A stretch of 64,000 nucleotides of DNA from positions 6,386,001-6,450,000 of the forward strand of contig NZ_CP107796.1 of assembly GCF_036345995.1 (NCBI RefSeq), in the 5' to 3' direction. Each line of letters opens with the position of its first letter. Position 1 is the first letter of the stretch. The position numbers and the translations under genes are program-made. Below, one piece after another: positions 15,760 through 24,720 of this stretch. The DNA comes from Streptomyces sp. NBC_00557 (GTDB lineage: Bacteria > Actinomycetota > Actinomycetes > Streptomycetales > Streptomycetaceae). The notes under the pieces are model-generated. The model did not search any database, was not told the origin of the DNA, and worked only from the letters and a program-made list of their open reading frames with translations.

Positions 15760-17157
15760 ATGTCAGTGGACCGGTACTTCAGGATCTCCGAGCGGGGATC
15801 CACGTTCGGGCGGGAGATACGCGGCGGCTTCGCCACGTTCTTCACCATGGCCTACATCCTGGTCCTGAACCCGGTCATCCTGGGCAGCGCCAAGGACAAG
15901 TACGGCCACGCCCTGGACACCGGCCAACTGGTCACCGCCACCGCGCTGGTGGCGTGCGTGATGACGATCGTGATGGGCGTCGGCGGCAACCTCCCGCTCG
16001 CCATCGCCGCCGGCCTCGGCCTCAACGCCGTCGTCGCCTTCCAGCTGGCCCCGCTGATGAGCTGGGCCGACGCGATGGGCCTGGTGGTCCTGGAGGGTCT
16101 GGTCATCTGCCTGCTGGTGCTCACCGGGCTGCGGCAGGCCATCATGAACGCCATCCCGCAGCAGCTGAAGCAGGCCATCGGCGTCGGCATCGGCCTGTTC
16201 ATCGCGTTCATCGGCTTCGTCGACGCCGGGTTCGTCAGCCGCATCCCGGACGCCGCGCACACCACCGTGCCCGTCCAGCTGGGCGCCGTCGGACGCCTCA
16301 CCGGCTGGCCCGTGCTCGTGTTCTGCCTCGGTGTGCTGCTGACCATCGCGCTGCTCGCCCGGAAGGTGAAGGGCGCGATCCTCATCAGCATCGTCACGAT
16401 GACCGTCGTGGCGATCGTCATCGACGCCGTCGCGGACGTCAGAAGCTGGGGCCTGACCACGCCCAAGGTCCCCGAAAAGGTCGTCGCCGCCCCGGACTTC
16501 GGGCTCATCGGTCACGTCAGCCTCTTCGGCGGCTTCGCCAAGGCGGGCGTCCTCACCGCGGTCCTGCTCGTGTTCACCCTGGTGCTGTCCGACTTCTTCG
16601 ACGCCATGGGCACCATCGTCGGCATCAGCGCGGAGGCCGGGCTGCTCGACGAGCAGGGACAGGTGCCCGGCATCGGCCGGGTGCTGTTCATCGACGGCGC
16701 CGCGGCCGTCGCCGGCGGGCTCGGCTCCGCCTCCTCCAACACCGCCTACATCGAGTCCGCCGCCGGCGTCGGCGAGGGCGCCCGCACCGGCCTCGCCAAC
16801 GTCGTCACCGGCGGCCTGTTCGGCCTCGCGCTCTTCCTCACCCCGCTGCTCACCATCGTCCCGCTCCAGGCGGCGGCGCCCGCACTGATCGCCGTGGGCT
16901 TCCTGATGATGACCCACGTCAAGCACATCGACTGGGACCGCTACGACATCGCCATCCCGGCGTTCCTCACCATCGCCGCGATGCCGTTCACCTACTCCAT
17001 CACCGACGGGATCGGCGCGGGTTTCCTGTCCTACGTCGTCATCAAGACGGTGCTGGGCAGGGCACGCGAGGTGAACTGGCTGCTGTGGGGGGTCTCGGCG
17101 CTGTTCCTCGTGTACTTCGCCATCGACCCCGTCGAGCAGGTGCTCGGGGTGAAGTGA
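15760..17157 (+). CDS. NCS2-family purine (adenine/guanine/hypoxanthine) permease
   Basis: 465-aa integral membrane protein of the AzgA-like branch of nucleobase/cation symporter-2. Hallmarks are the start ISERGSTFGREIRGGFATFFTMAYIL, the NPxIL motif, GLGLNAVVAF, the segment FFDAMGTIVGISAEAGLLD and the GSASSNTAYIESAAGV loop, all characteristic of purine transporters in this branch. It imports hypoxanthine, guanine or adenine by proton symport. ATG 15760 is preceded by GAGGAG at proper distance; a GTG at 15751 is a worse choice. It is a single gene, convergent with the PBP gene. Confidence 0.92.
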   Translation: MSVDRYFRISERGSTFGREIRGGFATFFTMAYILVLNPVILGSAKDKYGHALDTGQLVTATALVACVMTIVMGVGGNLPLAIAAGLGLNAVVAFQLAPLMSWADAMGLVVLEGLVICLLVLTGLRQAIMNAIPQQLKQAIGVGIGLFIAFIGFVDAGFVSRIPDAAHTTVPVQLGAVGRLTGWPVLVFCLGVLLTIALLARKVKGAILISIVTMTVVAIVIDAVADVRSWGLTTPKVPEKVVAAPDFGLIGHVSLFGGFAKAGVLTAVLLVFTLVLSDFFDAMGTIVGISAEAGLLDEQGQVPGIGRVLFIDGAAAVAGGLGSASSNTAYIESAAGVGEGARTGLANVVTGGLFGLALFLTPLLTIVPLQAAAPALIAVGFLMMTHVKHIDWDRYDIAIPAFLTIAAMPFTYSITDGIGAGFLSYVVIKTVLGRAREVNWLLWGVSALFLVYFAIDPVEQVLGVK

Positions 17158-17203
17158 GGGGGCCGAGGCGAGGGGGCGAAGCCACGGGGTGAGGCGAGCG
17201 GCG

Positions 17204-18658
17204 CTACTTCAGCGCCGCCTGCATCATCGCCCTCGCCACCGGTGCCGCCAGGCCGTTGCCGCTGACCTCCGACCGGGCCGCGTCGGACTGCTCCACCATC
17301 ACGGCGACGGCCACCTCCTTGCCGTTGGTCCCGGACTTGGCGAACGACGTGAACCAGGCGTACGGCGTCTTGCTGTTGTTCTCGCCGTGCTGCGCGGTGC
17401 CGGTCTTGCCGCCGACCGTGGCCCCGTCGATCAGGGCGTTGGTGCCCGTCCCCTCCTTGACCACCGTCTCCATCGCCGACTGGAGCTGCTCGGCGGTGGA
17501 GGCGCTGACGATCTGCCGGGTGTCCGCGCTGTCGTCGTAGTTCCGCAGCACATCGCCGCCGCTGTCGGTGATCTGCGCCACCATGTGCGGCGAGACCAGC
17601 TTGCCGCCGTCGGCTATCGCCGCGGACACCATGGCCATCTGCAGCGGGGTGGCGGTGACGTCGAACTGGCCGATGCCGGACAGCGCGGTCTGCGCCTTGT
17701 CCATGCCCGAGGGGTAGACGCTGGCGTAGGCCCGCACCGGCACGTCCTGCTTGTCGTCGTCGAAGCCGAACTTCTCGGCCATCGCCCGCACCTTGTCCTG
17801 GCCGAGCTGGACGGCCATGTGGCCGAAGACGTTGTTGCAGGAGTACTGCAGGGCCACGCGGATCGGCGCGTTCCTGCACGGCGCCGACTTGTTCTCGTTC
17901 TCCAGCACGTGCGTCGTGCCCGGCGGGGTGTAGGGGTCGGGGCTGTCGGTCGGTTCGTCCACGTTCTTGTACAGCCCGTCCTCCAGCGCGGCCGCGGCGA
18001 CGACCAGCTTGAAGGTGGAGCCCGGCGGCAGCGGCTGGCGCAGCGCGCGGTTGGTGAGCGGCTTGTCCTTGTCCGCGTTGAGCCGCTTCCATGCGGCCCC
18101 GGCGGTGTTCGCGTCGGTCAGCGCGGACGGGTCGTACGACGGCGTGGACACCACCGCGAGGATCCTGCCGGTCTTCGGGTCGATCGCGACGGCTCCGCCC
18201 TTCTTGCCGTCGAGCGCGCGATAGCCCGCCTTCTGCACGTCCGGGTCGATCGTGGTGAGCACGTCGCCCGGATCGGCGCGCTCGCCGGTGAGCGTGTCCA
18301 TCACCGTCTTCAGCCGGTTGTCCGTGCCGTTCAGCAGGTCCTGGTAGACGCCCTCCAGCTGCGTGGGGGCGTAGGCCTGCGAGGCGTAGCCCGTCACCGG
18401 CGCGTACAGCGGGCCGTCCGTGTACGTCCGCTTGTACGCGAGGTCGCTCCCCTTCGTCCGCGTGGAGCCGGTGATCGCGTTTCCGGCCACGATGATGTTG
18501 CCGAGCGGCCGCGAGTACGTCTGGATCGCGTTCCGCCGGTTGTCGTTGTCGTCCGCGAGGGCCTTGCCGTCGTAGAACTGCACCCATGTCGCCCTGGCCA
18601 GCAGGGCGAGCACGAGCAGCAGTGCGAAGACGGACGCCCGCCTGATCGTCTTGTTCAT
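17204..18658 (-). CDS. Class B penicillin-binding protein (transpeptidase, PBP2-like)
   Basis: 484-aa cell-wall DD-transpeptidase. One N-terminal membrane helix (residues 8-22) anchors it. A dimerisation domain precedes the transpeptidase, whose three motifs are intact: STFK at 214-217 with the acyl-enzyme serine, SCN at 273-275, and KTGT at 418-421. It lacks a PASTA tail and has the ETP-like SRPLGNIIVAGNAITGS start seen in actinobacterial PbpA. It is not next to an ftsW/rodA gene here, so it is probably one of the several accessory PbpA-like proteins that streptomycetes carry, for sporulation or lateral wall growth. Confidence 0.92.
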   Translation of the reverse strand: MNKTIRRASVFALLLVLALLARATWVQFYDGKALADDNDNRRNAIQTYSRPLGNIIVAGNAITGSTRTKGSDLAYKRTYTDGPLYAPVTGYASQAYAPTQLEGVYQDLLNGTDNRLKTVMDTLTGERADPGDVLTTIDPDVQKAGYRALDGKKGGAVAIDPKTGRILAVVSTPSYDPSALTDANTAGAAWKRLNADKDKPLTNRALRQPLPPGSTFKLVVAAAALEDGLYKNVDEPTDSPDPYTPPGTTHVLENENKSAPCRNAPIRVALQYSCNNVFGHMAVQLGQDKVRAMAEKFGFDDDKQDVPVRAYASVYPSGMDKAQTALSGIGQFDVTATPLQMAMVSAAIADGGKLVSPHMVAQITDSGGDVLRNYDDSADTRQIVSASTAEQLQSAMETVVKEGTGTNALIDGATVGGKTGTAQHGENNSKTPYAWFTSFAKSGTNGKEVAVAVMVEQSDAARSEVSGNGLAAPVARAMMQAALK

Positions 18659-18756
18659 CCCGCTCCGAAGACGAGCGGGAGGGGGCCGGTCGTTCCCGTA
18701 CGCCCCGATTTCTCATCCTGTGCTCAGAAAACCCGCCTCGTACGCAGTGGCGGGGT

Positions 18757-19227
18757 TCAGGCCTCCAGGACGAGCACGACCTCCTCGATCTCCCGGCCCC
18801 GCCCGCTCGCGTACCCGCGGGCCCGGGCCGTCTCGCGGAAGCCGCACTTGTGCAGAACCCGCAGCGACGCGGCGTTGTCGGCCGCCGCCCGCGCGTACAG
18901 CGGCCGTTCGGGCACCTCGGCGAGCAGGGCCCGCAGCGCCGCCGTGGCGACACCGCGGCCCCAGTAGGAGCGGTCGATCCAGTACGTCACCTCGCGCTCG
19001 CCGGCCGCTCCGTAGACCGCCGCGGTGCCCACCACGTGTCCGTCGGCCAGGACCGTGCGCCGGACGTCGGCGGTCGTGCGCAGCCGTTCCCAGTGGGCCG
19101 CGAAGGACTCCTCGTCGTAGGGCCGCTCCGGTCCGAACGCGGCCATCTCGACGGACTCCGGGTCGGTCATCTGCCGGAAGACCGCCGGCAGATCGCTGTC
19201 CTGGACGGCACGCAGTGCGATCTCCAT
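18757..19227 (-). CDS. GNAT-family N-acetyltransferase
   Basis: 156-aa acetyltransferase of the RimJ/RimL-like branch of GNAT. It has the family's AcCoA-binding motif A (YWGRGVATAALRALL) and motif B near DNAASLRVLHKCGF, with the usual VTYWIDRSYWG strand before. It transfers an acetyl group from acetyl-CoA to an amine; the substrate may be a small molecule or a protein N-terminus. It lies about 100 bp upstream of the PBP gene in the same direction without evident coupling. ATG 19227 is the only reasonable start. Confidence 0.88.
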   Translation of the reverse strand: MEIALRAVQDSDLPAVFRQMTDPESVEMAAFGPERPYDEESFAAHWERLRTTADVRRTVLADGHVVGTAAVYGAAGEREVTYWIDRSYWGRGVATAALRALLAEVPERPLYARAAADNAASLRVLHKCGFRETARARGYASGRGREIEEVVLVLEA

Positions 19228-19276
19228 GGGCCCGAGCCTACGACGGCCCGGGCGCGGCGCTCACCACCGCGCGCGC

Positions 19277-20050
19277 TCAGAGCCGGCGGGTGGCCAGCGT
19301 GAGCCGGTCGCGGGCGTCGAACAGCGCGTCCTTGATCATCTGTTCGTGGGCGGGGGTGAGCCGGGCCACCGGCACCGAGCAGCTGATCGCGTCCCGGGCC
19401 GGGGTGCGGTACGGGATCGCCACGCCGAAGCAGCGCAGGCCCAGCGTGTTCTCCTCGCGGTCCACCGCGAAGCCCTGCTCGCGCACCTGGTGCAGCTCCT
19501 CGATGAGCTTCTCCCGGTCGGTGATGGTGTTCTCGGTGAGCGCGGGCAGCGTCTCGGGCAGCAGCTTGCGCACCTGCTCGTCGCTGTAGGTGGCGAGGAT
19601 GGCCTTGCCGAGGGAGGTGGAGTGGGCCGGGAGCCGGCGGCCGACCCGGGTGAAGGGACGCAGATAGTGCTGGGACTGGCGGGTGGCCAGGTAGACGACG
19701 TTGGTGCCGTCGAGCCGGGCCAGGTGGATGGTCTCCGTGGTGTCGTCGGAGAGCCGGTCCAGGGTCGGCCGGGCGGCGGCCACCACCTCGTCGCCGTCGA
19801 TGTAGGAGGTGCCGACCAGCAGCGCCCGCACCCCGATGCCGTACCGCGTGCCCGTCGCGTCCGTCTCCACCCAGCCCAGCTCCACGAGCGTGCGCAGCAG
19901 CATGTACAGGCTGGACTTGGGATAGCCCACGGCCTCCTGCACCGCCGCCAGGGAGTGCATTCCGGGCTTTCCGGCGAAGTACTCGAGCAGTTCCACCGTC
20001 CGCACCGCGGACTTGACCTGCGCCCCGCCGCCTGTCTCGGCTGCCGACAT
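19277..20050 (-). CDS. IclR-family transcriptional regulator
   Basis: 257-aa repressor. The N-terminal winged helix-turn-helix (residues about 12-70: VQEAVGYPKSSLYMLLRTL) is followed by the IclR effector domain with its GTSYIDGDEV, LPAHSTSLGKAILA and REENTLGLRCFGVAI segments. It is divergent from the semialdehyde dehydrogenase gene and shares a 130-bp regulatory region containing a GTTC-N8-GAAC palindrome, so it very likely controls that gene and itself. Start 20050 is chosen because it gives the usual short tail before the HTH; ATGs at 20080 and 20104 are alternatives that would reach into the operator. Confidence 0.9.
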   Translation of the reverse strand: MSAAETGGGAQVKSAVRTVELLEYFAGKPGMHSLAAVQEAVGYPKSSLYMLLRTLVELGWVETDATGTRYGIGVRALLVGTSYIDGDEVVAAARPTLDRLSDDTTETIHLARLDGTNVVYLATRQSQHYLRPFTRVGRRLPAHSTSLGKAILATYSDEQVRKLLPETLPALTENTITDREKLIEELHQVREQGFAVDREENTLGLRCFGVAIPYRTPARDAISCSVPVARLTPAHEQMIKDALFDARDRLTLATRRL

Positions 20051-20114
20051 CGCCCTTGACCCCTTCGTTGGACGCCACATAGTCTCCGACAGCATATTCA
20101 TCATCAGAGACAGC

Positions 20115-20130
20115 GTTCAGTATATCGAAC
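20115..20130. promoter_or_regulatory. Palindromic IclR-type operator in the divergent promoter
   Basis: GTTCAGTATATCGAAC is an inverted repeat (GTTC..TA/TA..GAAC, two mismatches in the arms), of the size IclR dimers bind. It lies between the iclR start (20050) and the dehydrogenase start (20183), so one site could control both. Confidence 0.5.
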
Positions 20131-20182
20131 ACCGCTGATGGATGAGCCAGTACTGCGGCATGACATGTGGAGGGATCCCGCG

Positions 20183-21712
20183 GTGGCAGCAGCACCAGTC
20201 TGGAGTGTCGACCCGCGTACCGGGAAGCAGCGTGAACAGGTTGCGGTGGAGGCCACAGCCCAGGAGGTGGACGCCGTGGTCAGGGCGGCCCACGCCGCGC
20301 GCGGCGCCCTCGCCGACCGGGCGGTGCGCTCCGCGTTCCTGCGCTCGGCCGCCGCGGGCCTGGACGCGGCCAGGGACGGCCTGGTGGACACCGCCGACGC
20401 GGAGACCGCGCTCGGCCCGGTCCGGCTGACCGGCGAACTCGCCCGCACCAGCTTCCAGCTGCGGGCCTTCGCCGGCATCGTCGACGAGGGCGCCTTCCTC
20501 GACGTCGTCATCGACCACCCCGACGCGACCGCGACCCCGCCCATCCCGGACCTGCGCCGCTACAAGGTCCCGCTCGGCGTCGTCGCCGTCTACTCCGCCT
20601 CCAACTTCCCCTTCGCCTTCTCCGTCGCGGGCGGCGACACCGCGAGCGCGCTGGCCGCGGGCTGCCCGGTCGTCGTCAAGGCCCACCCCGACCACCCGGC
20701 CCTGTCCGAGCTGGTCGCCAAGGTGCTGCGCCGGGCCGCCGCCGAGCACGGCATCCCCGACGGCGTCGTCGGACTCGTGCACGGCTTCGAGGCGGGCGTC
20801 GAGCTGATCAAGCACCCGCTGGTCGCCGCGGCCGGCTTCACCGGCTCCGTGCGGGGCGGCCGGGCCCTGTTCGACGCCGCCGCCGCGCGTCCCGTGCCGA
20901 TCCCGTTCCACGGCGAACTCGGCTCGCTGAACCCGGTGCTGGTCACCGAGGCCGCCGCCGCCGAGCGCGCCGAGGAGATCGGCGCCGGTCTCGCCGGGTC
21001 CATGACGATGGGCGTCGGGCAGTTCTGCGTCAAGCCCGGCCTGGTGCTCGTGCCGTCCGGCGCGGCGGGCGACGGCCTCGTGAAGTCCCTGACGGACGCG
21101 GTGAGCGACACCGAGGCGGGCGTGCTGCTCGACCACCGGATGCGGGACAACTTCCTCGCCGGGGTCGCCGAGCGCCTCCGGCTCCCCGAGGTGGACTCCC
21201 CGGTCACCCCGGGCGCGGGCGGCGAGCACTCGGTGAGCGCCGGCTTCCTCACCGTGCCGGCGAGCCGGCTCGTGGACGAGGGCGCCCACGACCTGCTGCT
21301 GGAGGAGTGCTTCGGGCCGGTCACCGTGGTGGCCCGGTACGCCGACGAGGAGGAGGCCGCGGCGGTGCTGTCCCGGCTGCCGGGCAACCTCACGGCCACG
21401 GTCCAGCTGTCCTCGCAGGAGGCCGCCGGGCACGGGCGGGGGCCGGAACTGCTCGCCCGGCTGACCCCGTTGGCGGGGCGCGTGGTGGTCAACGCCTGGC
21501 CGACCGGGGTCGCGGTCGCGCCGGCCCAGCACCACGGAGGGCCGTACCCGGCGACGACCTCGACGTCCACGTCCGTGGGCGGTACGGCCATCGAGCGGTG
21601 GCTGCGGCCGGTCGTGTACCAGAACGCGCCCACCGCGCTGCTGCCGGCCGAGCTGAGGGACGAGAACCCGCTGGGGCTTCCCCGGCGGTTCAACGGCCGC
21701 CTCGAACGCTGA
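20183..21712 (+). CDS. NADP-dependent alpha-ketoglutarate semialdehyde dehydrogenase
   Basis: 509-aa aldehyde dehydrogenase of the KGSADH / 2,5-dioxovalerate dehydrogenase type, oxidising alpha-ketoglutarate semialdehyde to 2-oxoglutarate. Catalytic Asn141 (SASNFPFAFS), Glu245 (HGELGSLNP) and Cys282 (GVGQFCVKPG) are all present, and the phrases ASNFPFAFSVAGGDTASALA and FCVKPG are characteristic of this subfamily. GTG 20183 is selected: GGAGGG precedes it by eight bases and the protein opens at the usual SVDPRTGK; an ATG at 20138 adds 15 residues without a ribosome site. It completes the uronate/arabinonate routes whose earlier enzymes are at 4-6 and 11-14 kb. Confidence 0.9.
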   Translation: MAAAPVWSVDPRTGKQREQVAVEATAQEVDAVVRAAHAARGALADRAVRSAFLRSAAAGLDAARDGLVDTADAETALGPVRLTGELARTSFQLRAFAGIVDEGAFLDVVIDHPDATATPPIPDLRRYKVPLGVVAVYSASNFPFAFSVAGGDTASALAAGCPVVVKAHPDHPALSELVAKVLRRAAAEHGIPDGVVGLVHGFEAGVELIKHPLVAAAGFTGSVRGGRALFDAAAARPVPIPFHGELGSLNPVLVTEAAAAERAEEIGAGLAGSMTMGVGQFCVKPGLVLVPSGAAGDGLVKSLTDAVSDTEAGVLLDHRMRDNFLAGVAERLRLPEVDSPVTPGAGGEHSVSAGFLTVPASRLVDEGAHDLLLEECFGPVTVVARYADEEEAAAVLSRLPGNLTATVQLSSQEAAGHGRGPELLARLTPLAGRVVVNAWPTGVAVAPAQHHGGPYPATTSTSTSVGGTAIERWLRPVVYQNAPTALLPAELRDENPLGLPRRFNGRLER

Positions 21713-21753
21713 ACACCGCAAGCCGCAGGGCGGGAACCTGAGAGACTCACCCC

Positions 21754-22362
21754 ATGGACGTGGAGCTCCCCGAACTGCCCTTCGCGCTGCGCACCTACGG
21801 CCCCGACGGGCACTGGTCGTACGAGGACGGCGTGCTCACCGGGTGGGCCGGGCCCCGGCACGACCGGTTCGTGCCGCCCACCGGGGAGGCGCTGGACCCC
21901 GCCTGCGACGCCCCCCGGCTGCTGGGGGCGCCCGACGGGGACTTCCAGCTGATCGCCCGGGTGACCGTGGGGTTCCGGGCCGCCTTCGACGCCGGCGTGC
22001 TGTACGTCCACGTCGGCGACCGGGCCTGGGCCAAGCTCTGCCTGGAGTACTCCCCGGACGTGCCCACCGTCTGCACCGTGGTCACCCGGGGCCACTCCGA
22101 CGACGCCAACTCCTTCACCGTCGAGGGCAGTTCCGTCTGGCTGCGGGTCAGCCGGACCGGGCGGGCCTTCGCCTTCCACGCCTCCCGGGACGGCGCACGC
22201 TGGACCTTCGTCCGGCTGTTCACCCTCGGCGACGAGAAGGAGACCGGCGACGCGCTGGTCGGCTTCATGACCCAGTCCCCCCTGGGAGAGGGCTGCGTGG
22301 TGACCTACGACCACCTCACCTACCACCCCGCCTGGCCGAACGACCTCCGGGACGGCAGCTGA
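21754..22362 (+). CDS. DUF1349-domain protein (concanavalin-like fold)
   Basis: 202-aa protein that is a single DUF1349 domain, related to the concanavalin A-like lectin/glucanase fold. Typical phrases are FQLIARVTVGFRAAFDAGVLYVHVGDR, WAKLCLEYSPD, and NSFTVEGSSVWLRVSRTG near the C-terminus. No signal peptide, so cytoplasmic. Members are found beside sugar-catabolic genes and may bind carbohydrate, but no reaction is known. It begins 41 bp after the dehydrogenase, so it may be co-transcribed with it. Confidence 0.88.
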   Translation: MDVELPELPFALRTYGPDGHWSYEDGVLTGWAGPRHDRFVPPTGEALDPACDAPRLLGAPDGDFQLIARVTVGFRAAFDAGVLYVHVGDRAWAKLCLEYSPDVPTVCTVVTRGHSDDANSFTVEGSSVWLRVSRTGRAFAFHASRDGARWTFVRLFTLGDEKETGDALVGFMTQSPLGEGCVVTYDHLTYHPAWPNDLRDGS

Positions 22363-22442
22363 CCCCGGACACGCCTGGCGGGCCCCGGCTGAGTGGCCGG
22401 GCCGAGTTCCGGGGCGCTTCGCACGGAGCGGCGACGGCGGCT

Positions 22443-22485
22443 CCCCAGGGGCGCGGGGAACTGCGCGACCAGCCACGACGAACCC
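22443..22485. repeat. Dispersed Streptomyces-type intergenic repeat
   Basis: The stretch containing CAGGGGCGCGGGGAACTGCG followed by CGACCAGCCACGACG resembles a short sequence scattered in many copies between genes in Streptomyces genomes. Only one copy is seen in this window, so repeat status rests on recalled knowledge of the genus. It sits at the front of the broken acetyltransferase. Confidence 0.5.
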
Positions 22486-22551
22486 CACGCTCGCCCACCG
22501 ACCAGGACCCCACGGCGCTGCGCCTGGTCCGCACCAGCGACCGCGGCCCCG

Positions 22552-22785
22552 CGTCGGCACCGCCCTGCACGCCGCCTGTGTCGAGCAGTGGCGCGCCGAC
22601 GGCAAGCGGACGGCCGTCCTCGACGTACACGTGGACAACCGCCGCGCCCAGGCCTTCTGCACCCGCCAGGGCTGGGTCCCGGACCCCGCCGGCCCGCCCG
22701 CCGAGGGCGACCACCACCTCCTCCTGCGGTACGAGGTACCGGGCAGGGAATGGAACCGGCTGATTGAACGTTCACGTACCGGTCG
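22552..22785 (+). pseudogene. C-terminal remnant of a GNAT acetyltransferase gene
   Basis: One frame from about 22552 reads as the second half of a GNAT protein: RVGTALHAACVEQW (AcCoA-binding motif A), then VLDVHVDNRRAQAFCTRQGW (motif B) and a final LLLRYEV strand. A matching beginning (TALRLVRTSDRG) lies just upstream but in another frame, and most of the N-terminal domain is missing. The truncation lies about 65 bp downstream of a dispersed repeat, which may mark the breakpoint. Boundaries are approximate. Confidence 0.5.
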
Positions 22786-22830
22786 TGGAGAGAGCCTCCG
22801 CACCCGTACGACCCGGAGAGAGCCGAAGAC

Positions 22831-23547
22831 ATGCGCGTCGAGATCTGGAGCGACATCGCCTGCCCCTGGTGCTACGTGGGCAAGGCCCGCTTCGAGAAGG
22901 CGCTGGCGGCCTTCCCGCACCGCGACCAGGTCGAGGTCGTGCACCGCTCCTTCGAGCTGGACCCGGACCGCGCCAAGGGCGACGTGCAGCCGGTGATCAC
23001 CATGCTGACCCGGAAGTACGGCATGAGCCAGGCGCAGGCCGAGGCCGGTGAGGACAACCTCGGCGCCCAGGCCGCCGCCGAGGGCCTGGACTACCGCACC
23101 CGGGGCCGCGACCACGGCAGCACTTTCGACATGCACCGCCTGCTGCACTTCGCCAAGGAGCACGGCCGGCAGGACGAGCTGATCCAGATCCTGTACCGGG
23201 CCAACTTCGCCGAGGAGCGGTCCGTCTTCACCGAGGGCGACGAGCGGCTCGTCGAGCTGGCCGTGGAGGCCGGGCTGGACGCCGACGCCGCCCGCACGGT
23301 GCTCGCCGACCCGTCCCGCTACGCCGACGACGTCCGCGCCGACGAACGCGAGGCCGCCCGGCTCGGTGCGACCGGCGTGCCCTTCTTCGTCCTCGACCGG
23401 ACCTACGGCGTCTCCGGCGCCCAGCCCGCCGAGGTGTTCGCCCGGGCGCTGGCCCAGGCCTGGGGCGAACGCGCCCCGCTGAAGCAGGCCGAGGAGAGGG
23501 GCGCCGACGCCTGCGGGCCGGACGGGTGCGCGGTGCCGCGGGGCTGA
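22831..23547 (+). CDS. DsbA-family (FrnE-like) thiol oxidoreductase
   Basis: 238-aa thioredoxin-fold protein with the active-site CPWC at residues 11-14, right after the first strand (VEIWSDIA), the helical insertion domain, and the cis-proline region GATGVPFFVLD. This is the FrnE / HCCA-isomerase-like DsbA class, cytoplasmic in actinomycetes and linked to oxidative-stress or polyketide tailoring roles in various species. An extra feature is the cysteine pair at the C-terminus (CGPDGC), which could act as a second redox pair. GAGAG lies ahead of ATG 22831. Single gene. Confidence 0.9.
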   Translation: MRVEIWSDIACPWCYVGKARFEKALAAFPHRDQVEVVHRSFELDPDRAKGDVQPVITMLTRKYGMSQAQAEAGEDNLGAQAAAEGLDYRTRGRDHGSTFDMHRLLHFAKEHGRQDELIQILYRANFAEERSVFTEGDERLVELAVEAGLDADAARTVLADPSRYADDVRADEREAARLGATGVPFFVLDRTYGVSGAQPAEVFARALAQAWGERAPLKQAEERGADACGPDGCAVPRG

Positions 23548-23642
23548 AACCGCAGGTCGGGGCGGATGTATAACGAGTCCTAGGCGGAGCCACGCAAAAA
23601 ATCGCAATGGACGGGGACTTCGCAGGGCCGCAGAGTGGACGC

Positions 23643-24713
23643 ATGAAGACCACGGAGTCCACGGAGACCTTCGACCGCCTCGTCCGCGCCGAGTTCGCCC
23701 CCGAGAACACCTACCTGAACACCGCGAGCAGCGGCCTGCTCCCGGCCCGTACGGTCGCCGCGCTGCACGAGGCGGTGGCCATCCGGGCCGCGGGCCGGCC
23801 GCTCGATCCGCTGTTCGACGACGTGGAGGCCGCCCGGGCCGCGTTCGCCCGGCTCGCCGGAGTGCCGACCGAGCGGGTGGCGGCGGGCCCGTCGGTCTCC
23901 GCCCAGACCGGCCTGATCGCGGCCTCCCTGCCCGCCGGCGCCGAAGTGCTCACCGCCGAGGACGACTTCACCTCCGTGCTGAACCCGTTCCATGTGCGTG
24001 GCGACCTCAAGGTGCGCGCCGTGCCGCTGGAACGGCTCGCCGAGTCGGTCCGTCCCGGCACCGCCCTGGTCGCGGTCAGCGCCGCCCAGTCCGCCGACGG
24101 GCGGATCGCCGACCTGCCGGCCCTGCGCGAGGCGGCCCGCACGCACGGTGCCCGTACCTACGTCGACTTCTCCCAGGCCGCCGGCTGGCTCCCGATCGAG
24201 GCCGAGGCCTACGACTTCACCGTCTCCACCACCTTCAAGTGGCTGCTCGGCCCGCACGGGGCCGCCTTCCTCGTCGTCCCCGAGGACTTCGGCGCGCTGT
24301 CGCCGCTGCTGGCCGGCTGGGTCGCGGCCGAGGAGCCGTGGAACAGCTGCTACGGCCCGGTGACCCGACTCGCCCACTCCGCACGGCGGTTCGACGTCAG
24401 CCCGGCCCTGTTCACCTATACCGGGGTGGCCTGCTCGCTCGCCCTGATCGAGGAGCTGGGCGTGGCCGCCGTACAGGCGCACGACCTGGCCCTGGCCGAC
24501 CGGTTCCGCACCGGGCTCGTCTCGCTCGGCCACGAACCGCTGCCCGCGCCCGGCTCGGCCATCGTCTCCGTGCCCGGACTCGGCGTCCGTCAGCCCGAGT
24601 TGAGCCGTGCCGGCATCGAGGTCTCCAACCGCGCCGGCAACCTCCGCGCGTCCTTCCACCTGTACAACACGGAAGCGGATGTGGACCGTCTGCTGGACGT
24701 CCTGGCCGGCTGA
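23643..24713 (+). CDS. Class V aminotransferase (cysteine desulfurase/kynureninase-like fold)
   Basis: 356-aa PLP enzyme of aminotransferase class V. Lys199 (TTFKWLLGPHG) should carry PLP, with Asp175 (YVDFSQAAGW) contacting the pyridine nitrogen and Gln178 beside it. The early NTASSGLLP loop matches the substrate-binding NNAGxxxxP of the family. Physiological substrate is unknown: members include isopenicillin N epimerase-like and cysteine desulfurase-like proteins; no scaffold protein gene is adjacent. ATG 23643 is preferred over an upstream in-frame start at 23607. It converges on ectD, with a strong hairpin between. Confidence 0.85.
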   Translation: MKTTESTETFDRLVRAEFAPENTYLNTASSGLLPARTVAALHEAVAIRAAGRPLDPLFDDVEAARAAFARLAGVPTERVAAGPSVSAQTGLIAASLPAGAEVLTAEDDFTSVLNPFHVRGDLKVRAVPLERLAESVRPGTALVAVSAAQSADGRIADLPALREAARTHGARTYVDFSQAAGWLPIEAEAYDFTVSTTFKWLLGPHGAAFLVVPEDFGALSPLLAGWVAAEEPWNSCYGPVTRLAHSARRFDVSPALFTYTGVACSLALIEELGVAAVQAHDLALADRFRTGLVSLGHEPLPAPGSAIVSVPGLGVRQPELSRAGIEVSNRAGNLRASFHLYNTEADVDRLLDVLAG

Positions 24714-24720
24714 CGGCATG

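Noticed and set aside
20590..23607. 1005-codon minus-strand frame over the dehydrogenase, DUF1349 and DsbA genes
   Set aside because: It overlaps three well-supported plus-strand genes and reads as Arg/Gly/Pro-rich shadow sequence.
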